Source: Frankia sp. QA3 (GTDB lineage Bacteria; Actinomycetota; Actinomycetes; Frankiales; Frankiaceae). From it: a stretch of DNA of 64,000 bases. Positions 52,299-60,653 of the stretch are shown here, in pieces; positions within the stretch are counted from its first letter, which is position 1; the number at the start of each line of letters is the position of its first letter. The notes beneath the pieces were generated by a model, which saw only the letters and a program-made list of their open reading frames with translations, did no database searches and was not told the DNA's origin. The translations under genes and the position numbers were made by a program. The stretch spans positions 7,048,540 to 7,112,539 of the forward strand of contig NZ_CM001489.1 in assembly GCF_000262465.1 (NCBI RefSeq), written 5' to 3'.

Positions 52299-53966
52299 TC
52301 AGGCCCTGGTCACGGTCGTCAGGTCGAGGAACCCCGACGGGTGGGAGCGCAGCCCCTTGATCCGGTCGGACCGGTAGGCCCGGGCCGCCCCGTTCCACAC
52401 GTTGACGATGATCGGCACGTCCTCGTTGAGGGCTCGCGCGATGATCCCGGCCTGTTTCTTCCGCTCGGCCGGGTCGGTCGCCGCGTCGTAGGCGTTCGCG
52501 GCCGCGTCGAGCGCGGGGTTGGCGTACTTCGATCCATTCCACACGCCGTGGCTTTTCACCATCGGGATGATGAACTGGCTCGGCGTCGGGCGGCCCGCCC
52601 AGCCGACGAGGTTCGCGGTGGTGAACAGCCAGGGTGTGTCGGTGTCCTGGTTGCCGCCGTAGAACTTGTCGGATGGCTGCTGGTCGAGGTCCACTGTGAT
52701 GCCCACCCGCTTGAGCTGATCCTGGATCACCAGCGCGTAGGACTTGTTCGGCACGTCGAAGCTGAGGGTGAAACGCAGGTGGTCGATGCCCGCGGCCGAC
52801 AGCAGACTGGTGACCTTCGCCGCGTCCTTGGCGCGTTGCGGGAGGTCCGTGGGGGCGGCCGGGAACGCCGGCGCGATGAGGTGGTCGTTGCCCAGGACGC
52901 CGATCCCGTTGTAGACCGAGGTGAGAACGCCCGGCCGGTCCAGCGCGTACGCGACCGCCTGCCGGACCTCCTTCCTGGTGAACGGCGGCTTGTCGACACG
53001 CAGGGTGAGCACGGTCACACCGGTGCCGCCGACCTTGTCGACGGCGATCGAGTTGCTGCCGGCGAGCGGTATGACGAGGTCGGCCTGGGACAGGATCTGC
53101 CCGTCGATGGCGCCGCTCTGCAACGCGAGCAGGTCGGCCTGAGCGTCCTTGCGGAACGTCACCTTCACGCCCTCGAGGTAGGGCTTGCCGGCATCCCAGT
53201 ACTTCGGGTTGCGGGTGAACGACGCGCCGGTACCGACGTTGTAGGAGGTCAGCAGGAACGGGCCGGTGCCGATCGGCTTCTGCGGGAACGTGCCGACCTT
53301 GTAGTCCGCCTTGAGGACGGCCGAGTTGTAGTTGCCCGCGGACACGAGGTAGGGGAAGTCGGAGAACGGCCGCTCGAGCCGGAAGACCACCGTGTTCGCG
53401 CCCGACGCCGAGACCCCGCCGGCCTTGAGGACGGTGTCGAAGGCGGACAGGGCCGAGGACTTGTTCGCCGGGTCGAGCAACCGGTCGAACGAGGCCTTCA
53501 CCGTCGCCGCGTCCAGCGGGGTGCCATCGGAGAAGACCACCCCCTTGCGCAGGGTGAACGACCAGGTTCGCCCCCCGTCGGACGACGCCCACGCGGTCGC
53601 CAGCCGGGGCTGAAGCCGGAAGTCCGGGTCGAGCCAGATCAGGTAGTCCGCGACGAGCTGGACCAATGCGATCGCGGTGCCGTCGTACATCGTCACCGGG
53701 TCCAGCGCGGTCGGCGGGGGCGGAGCACCCAGGGTGATGACGCCGCCTCGCTTGCCCCCGCCCGTGCCGGAGGTGGCAGCCGTGCCCGGGTCACCGTCGC
53801 TCGTCGAGCTGCCGCAGGCCGCGAGAAACGCGGCGAGGCCGCCCGCGCCGGCCCCGGCGAACAGGCCCCGTCGGGTCAGCAGGGCCCGCACCGGGTGCTC
53901 GGTGGTGGGAGCACGAGTGGTGGGATTGACCGATATGTCTATCGGATTTGTCGAGAATTCTGCCAT
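52299..53966 (-). CDS. ABC substrate-binding lipoprotein, SBP_bac_5 family
   Basis: A 555-residue binding protein. The N-terminus combines a twin-arginine motif (LTRRGLFAGAG, about 30-40) with a lipobox (FLAAC, Cys about 51), so it is probably a Tat-exported lipoprotein. The mature part has LDPVTMYDG, LATAWASSDGGRTWSFTLRK, GTGPFLLTSYN and a C-terminal lobe of the peptide/nickel family. Ligand unknown: peptide, opine or metallophore. ATG 53966 has AAGGAG 5 nt upstream. First gene of a seven-gene operon. Confidence 0.93.
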   Translation of the reverse strand: MAEFSTNPIDISVNPTTRAPTTEHPVRALLTRRGLFAGAGAGGLAAFLAACGSSTSDGDPGTAATSGTGGGKRGGVITLGAPPPPTALDPVTMYDGTAIALVQLVADYLIWLDPDFRLQPRLATAWASSDGGRTWSFTLRKGVVFSDGTPLDAATVKASFDRLLDPANKSSALSAFDTVLKAGGVSASGANTVVFRLERPFSDFPYLVSAGNYNSAVLKADYKVGTFPQKPIGTGPFLLTSYNVGTGASFTRNPKYWDAGKPYLEGVKVTFRKDAQADLLALQSGAIDGQILSQADLVIPLAGSNSIAVDKVGGTGVTVLTLRVDKPPFTRKEVRQAVAYALDRPGVLTSVYNGIGVLGNDHLIAPAFPAAPTDLPQRAKDAAKVTSLLSAAGIDHLRFTLSFDVPNKSYALVIQDQLKRVGITVDLDQQPSDKFYGGNQDTDTPWLFTTANLVGWAGRPTPSQFIIPMVKSHGVWNGSKYANPALDAAANAYDAATDPAERKKQAGIIARALNEDVPIIVNVWNGAARAYRSDRIKGLRSHPSGFLDLTTVTRA

Positions 53967-54532
53967 GGAAGCTCCTTCGCGCGGTGGATGATCGGTACGA
54001 GGCGAGGAGGGCCGGTGCGCCGTCGCGGACCAGGCGACGTAGGCGGCGACGTACCGCCGCCGATCCCGCCCTGGGCCGATCCGCTCCGGCGGCGGGTCGA
54101 ACCGGGTGCCGCCCGGTCGCCGCACCACAGCCGCGGGGCGGTGGAGGCGGACTTCGAGGCGGTGGGCCGCGGAGGCGGATCGTGGCGCCGTGAGGCGAGG
54201 CCGGCTCGTGTCGGCCGCGGCATCGGCGACGCGTCCCGACGACCCGCTTAGCTGATCAGCGGAAGGCGAGGGTGCTGCCCCTGCCGGAGAGCGTCAGCAA
54301 TACTGTCCGCGGCGGGATGCGCACAGCCCGCGGCCGACTCCTCGAAGGTCAGCGGCAACAGAGAGAGCTTGCGACGCGACGGAGATCGAGATACCTCCGG
54401 GCGACAAATACCCTCTTCAGCGCCACCCGCCGACCGTAACCGATCAGTGGTCACAGCGCAATGATGCGGCTTCGCTCCTGGCCGATGGCGTTGCGCCCGG
54501 CCTCGTCCGCCTCGGCAGGGTGGGGGTGGACG
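53967..54532. other. intergenic region with nitroreductase scrap
   Basis: A 566-bp spacer upstream of the importer operon, presumably with its promoter. No complete gene. Near its end, 54478-54514 is a 37-bp scrap of a nitroreductase gene (listed separately). Imperfect GC-rich hairpins occur near 54300-54335. Confidence 0.45.
54478..54514 (-). pseudogene. nitroreductase gene scrap
   Basis: 36 of 37 bases match 37578-37614, inside the nitroreductase gene of this window; both encode EADEAGR(S/N)AIGQ on the minus strand. Nothing else of the gene is left. Either a deletion relic of a paralogue or a small duplication. Confidence 0.6.
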
Positions 54533-55456
54533 TCACGGCACGTTCGTGAGGTGGACGACGTCGGCATAGCGCTCGAGAGCGTCGATGCACGCTGTGACGC
54601 TGTGCCCGGGGGGCTGCACGACGAACCAGGTCGCGCCGGCGTCCCTGGCCTGGCCCAGGAAGTCCAGGTGTTCGTCCGGGGAACCGTTCGGGTCCTGGAG
54701 CCACGTGCTCTGCAGGGACTGGAGCTGGACGTCGACGGTGACGTCTCGTCCCCGCTCCCGCGCGGCAAGGTCGTTGATTTCCGCCACCGCCGACTTGAGC
54801 TGGGCGAACGTCGTCATGGCGGGAGTGCGCGTCGTGCCGGCGATCGAGTCGGGGATCATCAGGGGACTCCAGCCCTGCACCCGGGCCGCCCGGCGCCGGG
54901 CCACGGCGCTGTTTCCGCCGACCCAGAGCGGCGGGCCGCCCGGCGTGACGGGCATCGGCAGAGCGGCGATCGAGGAAGCGGTGAAGTGCCTGCCCTCGTA
55001 GTCGAAGGGGGATCGGCTCCAGACGCCCTGCAGCACCTCGAGCGCCTCGTCGAACAGCAGGTTCCGCTCGTCGAAGTCCGCGCCCAGGGCCCGGAACTCC
55101 GAGCGCAGATAGCCGGTTCCGACGACGACGGTCAACCTGCCCTCGGACAGGATGTCCACCGTCGCCGCCGCCCGGGCCGTGAGCAGGGGATTGCGGTACG
55201 GCAACACCAGCAGGTACGTCATGAGGCGAAGCCGCGTCGTGGCGGCGGCGCAGAACGCGAGGGCCGGGACGACGTCGAGCGCCTCGTGGCCGCCCGACCT
55301 GAGCCACTTCAGCGACGGCGCCGGGTGTTCGGTGAAGGCGACGGCCCCGTAGCCCAGTCGCTCGGCGGCCTGGACCACCCGGGTGACCCCCGCCGCGGTC
55401 AACAGCTCGGGGCTGTAGCGCGGGTCCGACACGGGGAATTCGACGGTGACGTGCAT
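54533..55456 (-). CDS. LLM-class F420-dependent oxidoreductase
   Basis: A 307-residue luciferase-like enzyme: VVQAAERLGYGAVAFTEHPA, TTRLRLMTYLLVLPYRNP, ILSEGRLTVVVGTGYLRSEF and GGPPLWVGGNSAVA. This subgroup typically uses F420 and acts as a dehydrogenase or monooxygenase. ATG 55456 follows AGGAG by about 7 nt. It is 76 nt after the SDR gene on the same strand, probably one transcription unit for degradation of a hydrophobic substrate. Confidence 0.87.
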   Translation of the reverse strand: MHVTVEFPVSDPRYSPELLTAAGVTRVVQAAERLGYGAVAFTEHPAPSLKWLRSGGHEALDVVPALAFCAAATTRLRLMTYLLVLPYRNPLLTARAAATVDILSEGRLTVVVGTGYLRSEFRALGADFDERNLLFDEALEVLQGVWSRSPFDYEGRHFTASSIAALPMPVTPGGPPLWVGGNSAVARRRAARVQGWSPLMIPDSIAGTTRTPAMTTFAQLKSAVAEINDLAARERGRDVTVDVQLQSLQSTWLQDPNGSPDEHLDFLGQARDAGATWFVVQPPGHSVTACIDALERYADVVHLTNVP

Positions 55457-55532
55457 GAGGGCGCTCCTGACTGCGATGCCGGGCGGCGGACGGCCGCGGC
55501 GACGGGACGGCGGACTGCTGGCTCAGGGCTGG

Positions 55533-56273
55533 TCAGGCACCGCCGCTGGCCGTCAGGCACTGGCCGGTGATCCAGCGGGCGTCGTCGCCGGCGAGGAAGG
55601 CCACCACGTCGGCGATGTCCTCGGGCTGCCCGAGTCGGCCGAGCGGCACCAGGCTCCCGTAGTGCTCGGCGAGCTGCGGGGTCATCCCGTTGCGGATCAG
55701 GTCGGTGTCCACGATGCCGGGGACCACCGCGTTCACCGTCACCCTGCGGGGGGCCAGCTCGGTGGCCCAGACGCGGGTGAAGGCCTCGACCGCCGCCTTG
55801 CTGCCCGCATACGCCGACAGTCCGGGCTGGCGGGTCGACGAGCTGCCGCTGCTGATGCTGATGACGCGCCCGCCGTCGGGCATGAGCTCGACCGCCCGCT
55901 GCGTGACGAAGAACAGGCCGCGGGCGTTGAGGCCGAACGTGGAATCGTAGATCACCGGCGTCGTCGCGGTCAGCGTCGGCAGGCCGCCGGCTCCGCGGCC
56001 GGCGTTGTTGACGAGCACGTCGACCCGATCGGTCCGGGCCCGGATCCGCTCGAACAGGGTGTCGATCTGGGTCAGGTCGGCGACGTCGGCCTGCTCCGCC
56101 CAGGCGTCGCCACCGTCCGCCTCGATCTCCTTGACCAGGCTGGCGGCGTGCTCGGCGCTGGCCGAGTAGTTCACGATGACGGCAGCGCCGTCGCGGGCGA
56201 GCCGCCGGGCGATGGCGCGGCCGATGCCACGGCCGGCGCCGGTGACGAGCGCGGTCTTACCGGAGAGGGTCAT
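55533..56273 (-). CDS. short-chain dehydrogenase/reductase
   Basis: A 246-residue classical SDR. The cofactor motif TGAGRGIG is at 11-18, NNAG at 89-92, the catalytic Ser in SISSGSSS (139-146) and YxxxK as YAGSK (155-159), with a typical C-terminal GQCLTASGGA. It oxidises or reduces an alcohol/ketone with NAD(P). ATG 56273 follows AAAGG by 5 nt. Lies between a broken alcohol dehydrogenase and an LLM enzyme. Confidence 0.92.
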   Translation of the reverse strand: MTLSGKTALVTGAGRGIGRAIARRLARDGAAVIVNYSASAEHAASLVKEIEADGGDAWAEQADVADLTQIDTLFERIRARTDRVDVLVNNAGRGAGGLPTLTATTPVIYDSTFGLNARGLFFVTQRAVELMPDGGRVISISSGSSSTRQPGLSAYAGSKAAVEAFTRVWATELAPRRVTVNAVVPGIVDTDLIRNGMTPQLAEHYGSLVPLGRLGQPEDIADVVAFLAGDDARWITGQCLTASGGA

Positions 56274-56376
56274 GTCAGCCTTTCGGGTGCTCGCGGGGTC
56301 ACGCCCGACCGGCACGTCCGAGTCCGGTGCGTTCGGCCGGCGGCCGGCGGTCGGCGGTGCCGTTCTCGCCGGACGG

Positions 56377-57082
56377 TCAGGGGATGATCACGGTGCGGAC
56401 GGCCTCGGTGTCGGCGAAGGCGGCGGTGATGTCGGCGGCCGACAGGCCGATGCGCCTGGAGACGAGCCGTTCGAGGTTGAGGCGACCGGCCTCGGCCAGG
56501 CGCACCAGCAGTGGGAAATCGACGTCGACGTCGGCTGAGCCGTACACCGCGCTGGTGAAGTTCCGGCCGCTGCTGACGGCCAGCGTCGTGTCGACGCGCC
56601 CCGCCGCCTCGAACGCCGCGTCGACTCCGCGACCGGCGGTGAGGTCTTTGACCGTCCGGACGAGGTCGTCGGTGACCGTCGGGTCGAGCACGTCCGTCGC
56701 GCCGAGTTCCGCCGCCAGCCGACGCTTGGCGGGGACGGGTTCGATCGCGACGATGCGGCTCGCCCCGGCGACGGCGGCGGCCTGGATCACGGCGAGGCCG
56801 ACACCACCAGCACCGCCCGCAGGCGGGAATCGACGCCCCGACGACGCGGTCGCCGACACGGACGCGGCTGACGTCCGCTCCGACCTCGACCACCCGTCCG
56901 GCCAACTCGTGCCCGAGCGCCAACGGCAGCCCGAAGGGCAGCCGGCCGGCGAGCACGCTGTGGTCGCTGGCGCAGATCCCGCTCGCGCCGACCGCGACGA
57001 CGACGTCGTGCGGCCCAGGGGGAATGGTCCCCAACTCCGCTGTCGCGAAGGTGTCCACGGCACTGGCGATGCCGACGCTCAT
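56377..57082 (-). pseudogene. zinc alcohol dehydrogenase with internal deletion
   Basis: From ATG 57082 the frame encodes the start of a zinc-dependent ADH (SGICASDHSVLAGRLPFG, with the catalytic Cys, then GHELAGRVVEVG) as far as the structural zinc Cys cluster ACGRCWWC (about 88-94). From about 56820 the similarity continues in another frame with GGAGGVGLAVIQAAAVAGAS, the NAD-binding fold, to a proper C-terminus ending AVRTVIIP at 56377. Roughly 100 residues between the two motifs are missing, and the frame is shifted. A dead gene; total coding remnant about 235 codons against about 350-370 in the family. Confidence 0.75.
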
Positions 57083-57185
57083 CGGATGGCCTCCTCCCAG
57101 GCGAGGCGGGACTGGTGCGGGTGGTGCGGCGAGGGGAGCCGCACTCGGGAGGTGCGGTAGGTCATACGACCTCGCCTCGCCTGGA

Positions 57186-57284
57186 GGCTAACGTTCGTTC
57201 GCCGATGAGGTCAACTGGCGAGCCATAAGCCTGAAAAATCGCTGTCAGAGCGATGAATATCAGGAGTACTGGCTAACGAACGTT
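57186..57284. promoter_or_regulatory. GGCTAACG operator pair before the lipoprotein operon
   Basis: GGCTAACGTTCGTT (57186-57199) and GGCTAACGAACGTT (57271-57284) lie 85 bp apart in the divergent spacer. The cores AACGTTCGTT and AACGAACGTT are reverse complements. The second abuts TTGACT (57283-57288), a likely -35 of the plus-strand operon. A related GGCTAACGT lies upstream of the TetR gene at 61290. Likely TetR operators. Confidence 0.55.
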
Positions 57285-57389
57285 GACTTGACCGGGGCAG
57301 GAGCTCTACCTTCCTGGATCACTGCTGTGACGTCCGGCACAGGCCGGGTGCCCGGCGGAGGAACCCGACTCCGAGGCAAAGGACCGACG

Positions 57390-58646
57390 ATGTCGATCAT
57401 CCCGTTACGGCGCGCGGGCATCGCCCCGCGTGTGCTGGCCGGCACGGTGCTCTGCGCACTCGTTCTGACGACGGCCGCCTGTGGATCGGACGGTTCCGCC
57501 CCCGGCGGGGCGGCCGCGTCCGCGGATCCGTCCCTGTTCCCCGGCACGAAGCCGTCGGCGTCGGCGCCGGTGCGCGTCGCGATCATCACGAACGAGGGCG
57601 GGGCGGCGATCAGCCAGCCCGAGACGACCGCGGCGGCCAAGGCTGCGGTCAGCTACGCGAACGACAACCTCGGCGGCATCGGGGGGCACCGGATCGAGAT
57701 CGCGCTGACCTGCCCGACGAGGGAGGACGTCGCGACCGCCCGGACCTGCGCCAACAAGGTGGTCGAGGCGAAGGCGGACGCGCTGGTCGTGACCTCGACG
57801 GGCCTGGGCGCGACGATCGCGCCGATCGTGACCGGGGCCGGCATCCCGTACATCACCGCCAACGGCGCGACGACCCCCGAGCTGACCTCCCCCGCCTCGT
57901 TCGTCTGGACGGGCGGCTTCCCCTCGATCCTGCAGGCGTGGGCGAAGTACGCCAAGGACAAGGGCTACCGGTCGTTCACCGCGTTCGTCATCGACTCCCC
58001 GTCCGCCATCGGCGCCGCCCAGCAGCTGGGGGCACCGGCGTTCAAGGCCGCCGGGGTGAACTTCACGATCGCCACGGTCCCGGCCGGCACCCCGGACGCC
58101 ACCCCCATCGTCAGCTCGGCGCTGCGGCGCAAGCCCGACGCGGTCGCCGTCATCGGCGAGTCGACGGTGTGCATCAGCGTCATCAAGGCCCTGGAGACCG
58201 CCGGCAACACCGCCGACACGCTGATCACTCAGCCCTGCGTGGAGCGCAGCGTCCTGGACGCCGTCGGGTCCGCCATCGACGGCACCCAGGTCGCCACCCC
58301 GTACGACGTGATCAGCAAGGATGATCCCGAGGTCCGGCGCTACGACGCGATCATGGATCGGTACGCACCGGACACCCCGACGGGCGGCTACGCCGGCATC
58401 GGGTACCAGGGGATGATGTCGTTCATCCGGGCGGCCCAGGGCGTCCAGGGCGAGATCAGCCCCGCCACCATCACCGCGGCGCTGAAGAGCGCGAAGAACG
58501 TGCCGCTGCCGATCGGGCACGGGATCACCTTCACCTGCGACGGCACGGCGCTCCCCCCGCTGATCTCGGTGTGCTCGAGCAGCAACATCTTCGAGAGGTT
58601 CGACGCCGGCAAGGCCACCGACGCCCAGGTGGTGAGGCTCCGATGA
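57390..58646 (+). CDS. periplasmic-binding lipoprotein, LivK-like
   Basis: A 418-residue lipoprotein with a signal and lipobox (VLTTAACGS; Cys about 32) and a Peripla_BP_6 fold (VRVAIITNEGG, AKAAVSYANDNLGGIGGHRI, GAGIPYITANGAT, GYAGIGYQGMMSFIRA). The family binds branched-chain amino acids, amides or aromatic acids for ABC uptake, but no permease or ATPase gene is near, so it is an orphan here. ATG 57390 follows AAAGGA by 6 nt. Its stop overlaps the next gene (ATGA), linking it to a dehydrogenase and a PanC-like ligase. Confidence 0.9.
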   Translation: MSIIPLRRAGIAPRVLAGTVLCALVLTTAACGSDGSAPGGAAASADPSLFPGTKPSASAPVRVAIITNEGGAAISQPETTAAAKAAVSYANDNLGGIGGHRIEIALTCPTREDVATARTCANKVVEAKADALVVTSTGLGATIAPIVTGAGIPYITANGATTPELTSPASFVWTGGFPSILQAWAKYAKDKGYRSFTAFVIDSPSAIGAAQQLGAPAFKAAGVNFTIATVPAGTPDATPIVSSALRRKPDAVAVIGESTVCISVIKALETAGNTADTLITQPCVERSVLDAVGSAIDGTQVATPYDVISKDDPEVRRYDAIMDRYAPDTPTGGYAGIGYQGMMSFIRAAQGVQGEISPATITAALKSAKNVPLPIGHGITFTCDGTALPPLISVCSSSNIFERFDAGKATDAQVVRLR

Positions 58647-59698
58647 TCCGGGTCGTGCAGTGCTTCACCGGCGGGGTCGGCGCGGAGAACGTCCGCCGCC
58701 TCGCCCACCACCCCCGGATGGAGCTCGTCGGAGTCCTGGTCCACAGCGCGCGGAAGGCCGGTCGCGACGCGGGTGACGTGGTGGGCCTCCCCCCGCTCGG
58801 CATCACCACCACCCGCAGCCTCGACGACGTGATCGCGCTGGCCCCCGACGCGGCGATCTGGAGCGCGCAGGGCTACGACCCGGAGTCGATCGCCCGGCTG
58901 CTCGCCGCCGGCATCAACGTCTACACCGGCCTCGGCGGTTACTTCCTCGACGGCGAGCCGGAACAGGCCCTGCTGGCCGAGGCCTGCCGCACGGGCGGTT
59001 CCACGTTCGCCGCCGGCGGCAACATCCCCGGTCTGATCAGCGACGTCCTGCCGATCTTCCTGACCGGCTACACCGGCTCCGTCCGGCACATCGACGCCGT
59101 CCAGCGCAACCACGTGGCGCACTACCCGTCCGCCGCGCAACTGCGTGACGGCCTGGGCCTCGGGCTGCCGCCCGGCGAGACCGACAGCGCCGCGGCGCTG
59201 GACGCCGGCTGGCTGTGGCTGATGACCTCCTCGGCCAGGATGGTGGCCGCCGCGCTGCGCATCCCCTTCACCCGCATCGAGCAGACGGACAAGCGGACCG
59301 CGCTGGCCGCCGAGACCGTGACGCTCCCCGGCAGCGGCCTGACCGTCGAGGCCGGCACCGTCGGCGGGGTCCGCTGGACCTGGACCGCCTACAGCGGCCG
59401 GACCGCCTACCTGACGATCACCAACGAGCAGACCGCCGTGCTCGGGCTCGGCGCGGGCTGGCGCGAGACGGAGCGGGAGCCGGCGTGGACCGTGGAGCTC
59501 GACGCGTCCCCGCCACTACTCGCCACCCTGACCTGGCCGGAGGGGACCGCGGCGGCGGCGGCCAACGCCCAGCTCAACTCGGCCCGGGCGATCAACGTGC
59601 TCGCCGCCCTGGTCACCGCGCCGCCCGGCTGCGTCTCCGTGCTGGACCTGCCCATGATCACCTCCAGTGACACCGTGCTAACCGAGGCCACGCCGTGA
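58643..59698 (+). CDS. DapB-fold NAD(P)-dependent dehydrogenase
   Basis: A 351-residue protein of the dihydrodipicolinate reductase-like Rossmann family (near 2,4-diaminopentanoate dehydrogenase). The N-terminal IRVVQCFTGGVGAENVRRL is the nucleotide-binding turn; LVGVLVHSARKAGRDAGDVV, DAAIWSAQGYDPESIARLL and GGNIPGLISDVLPIFLTG follow. It may oxidise or reduce an amino- or imino-acid-like substrate. It overlaps the lipoprotein stop and the PanC-like start by 4 nt each, so the three should work together. Confidence 0.8.
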   Translation: MIRVVQCFTGGVGAENVRRLAHHPRMELVGVLVHSARKAGRDAGDVVGLPPLGITTTRSLDDVIALAPDAAIWSAQGYDPESIARLLAAGINVYTGLGGYFLDGEPEQALLAEACRTGGSTFAAGGNIPGLISDVLPIFLTGYTGSVRHIDAVQRNHVAHYPSAAQLRDGLGLGLPPGETDSAAALDAGWLWLMTSSARMVAAALRIPFTRIEQTDKRTALAAETVTLPGSGLTVEAGTVGGVRWTWTAYSGRTAYLTITNEQTAVLGLGAGWRETEREPAWTVELDASPPLLATLTWPEGTAAAAANAQLNSARAINVLAALVTAPPGCVSVLDLPMITSSDTVLTEATP

Positions 59699-60633
59699 GC
59701 GGGAACGTGAGCGGGAACGGCGGCGGGAAGAGGAACGGGAGCATCGCAGGTTCCGCCCGCACGGTCACGACGATCGCCCAGCTGCGGGCGGCGGCGGACG
59801 CGGTGCGTGCGGCCGGGGGACGGGTGGGTTTCTTCGGGACGAGCGGTGCCCTGCACGAGGGCCACCTGACGGTGATCCGCCGGATGGTGGCCGAGTGCGA
59901 CCTGTCGATCATGCCGCTGTTCCTGGCCCCGGTCCCCGGGGTCACCTCCGACGCGGTCCCCGTCTACGACCGGGACTTCGACGCGGACGCGGCGTTGGCG
60001 TTCGGCGCCGGGGTGAACCTGGTGTTCCGCCCGGCCGTGGCGGAGATGTACCCCGATCTCCCGGTGCGCACGGCCGTCGTGCCGGCCGACGAGCTGGCCG
60101 CGCCGTGGGAGAACGCCGAGGACCCGTCGTTCATGCGGATGGCGGCCACGGCGTTGGCGAAGTACTACAACATCGTCGGCCCGTGCCGGGCGTACACGGG
60201 GGAGAAGGACTGGGTGCCGCTGACGGTGCTGCGCCGGATGGTCGTGGACCTGTCGATCCGGGCCGAGATCGTCGCGTGCCCCATCGTCCGGCTCGCCGAC
60301 GGTCTGTGCGCCTCGAGCCGTAACAGGAAGCTGTCCGCAGCGGACCGAGCCGCCGCGCCCACGCTCTACGCGGCGCTGACGGCGGCCGTCGCCGCCATCG
60401 AGGCGGGCGAACGGGATGCGGAGGCGATCCGATCCCTGCTCCGGCGGCGGATAGCGGCGGTGGCGCCGGTCGACTACGCCGAAGTGGTCGACGCCGGCAC
60501 GCTCGTCCGGGTCGACCCGCTGGCCGGCGAGCTCCGGCTACTGGTGTCCGCCGACTTCACCGGCACGCACCTGTTCGACAACGTCGGGGTCACCATCCCC
60601 GGCCCGGCCACCCGTCGTCGAACCCCGGGCTAG
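59695..60633 (+). CDS. divergent pantoate-beta-alanine ligase-like enzyme
   Basis: A 312-residue PanC-family protein. The HIGH-like motif appears as FFGTSGALHEGHL (usual: PTMGALHEGH), the KMSKS-like region as ASSRNRKLS, and GEKDWVPLTVLRRMV replaces the usual GEKDxQQ, so a conserved Gln pair is lost. PanC makes pantothenate by adenylating pantoate; this copy is not with panB or panD, and the changed residues suggest another acid or amine. Start GTG 59695 overlaps the preceding stop (GTGA); the first 12 bp are duplicated (59695-59718). Confidence 0.8.
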   Translation: MSGNVSGNGGGKRNGSIAGSARTVTTIAQLRAAADAVRAAGGRVGFFGTSGALHEGHLTVIRRMVAECDLSIMPLFLAPVPGVTSDAVPVYDRDFDADAALAFGAGVNLVFRPAVAEMYPDLPVRTAVVPADELAAPWENAEDPSFMRMAATALAKYYNIVGPCRAYTGEKDWVPLTVLRRMVVDLSIRAEIVACPIVRLADGLCASSRNRKLSAADRAAAPTLYAALTAAVAAIEAGERDAEAIRSLLRRRIAAVAPVDYAEVVDAGTLVRVDPLAGELRLLVSADFTGTHLFDNVGVTIPGPATRRRTPG

Positions 60634-60653
60634 GCGCGGTCAACCGGAAACCA

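Noticed and set aside
48398..54251. long plus-strand frames opposite the importer operon
   Set aside because: Shadows of well-conserved ABC transporter genes.
53967..54532. small genes in the spacer before the importer operon
   Set aside because: Short frames lack ribosome-binding sites and similarity; only the nitroreductase scrap is recognisable.
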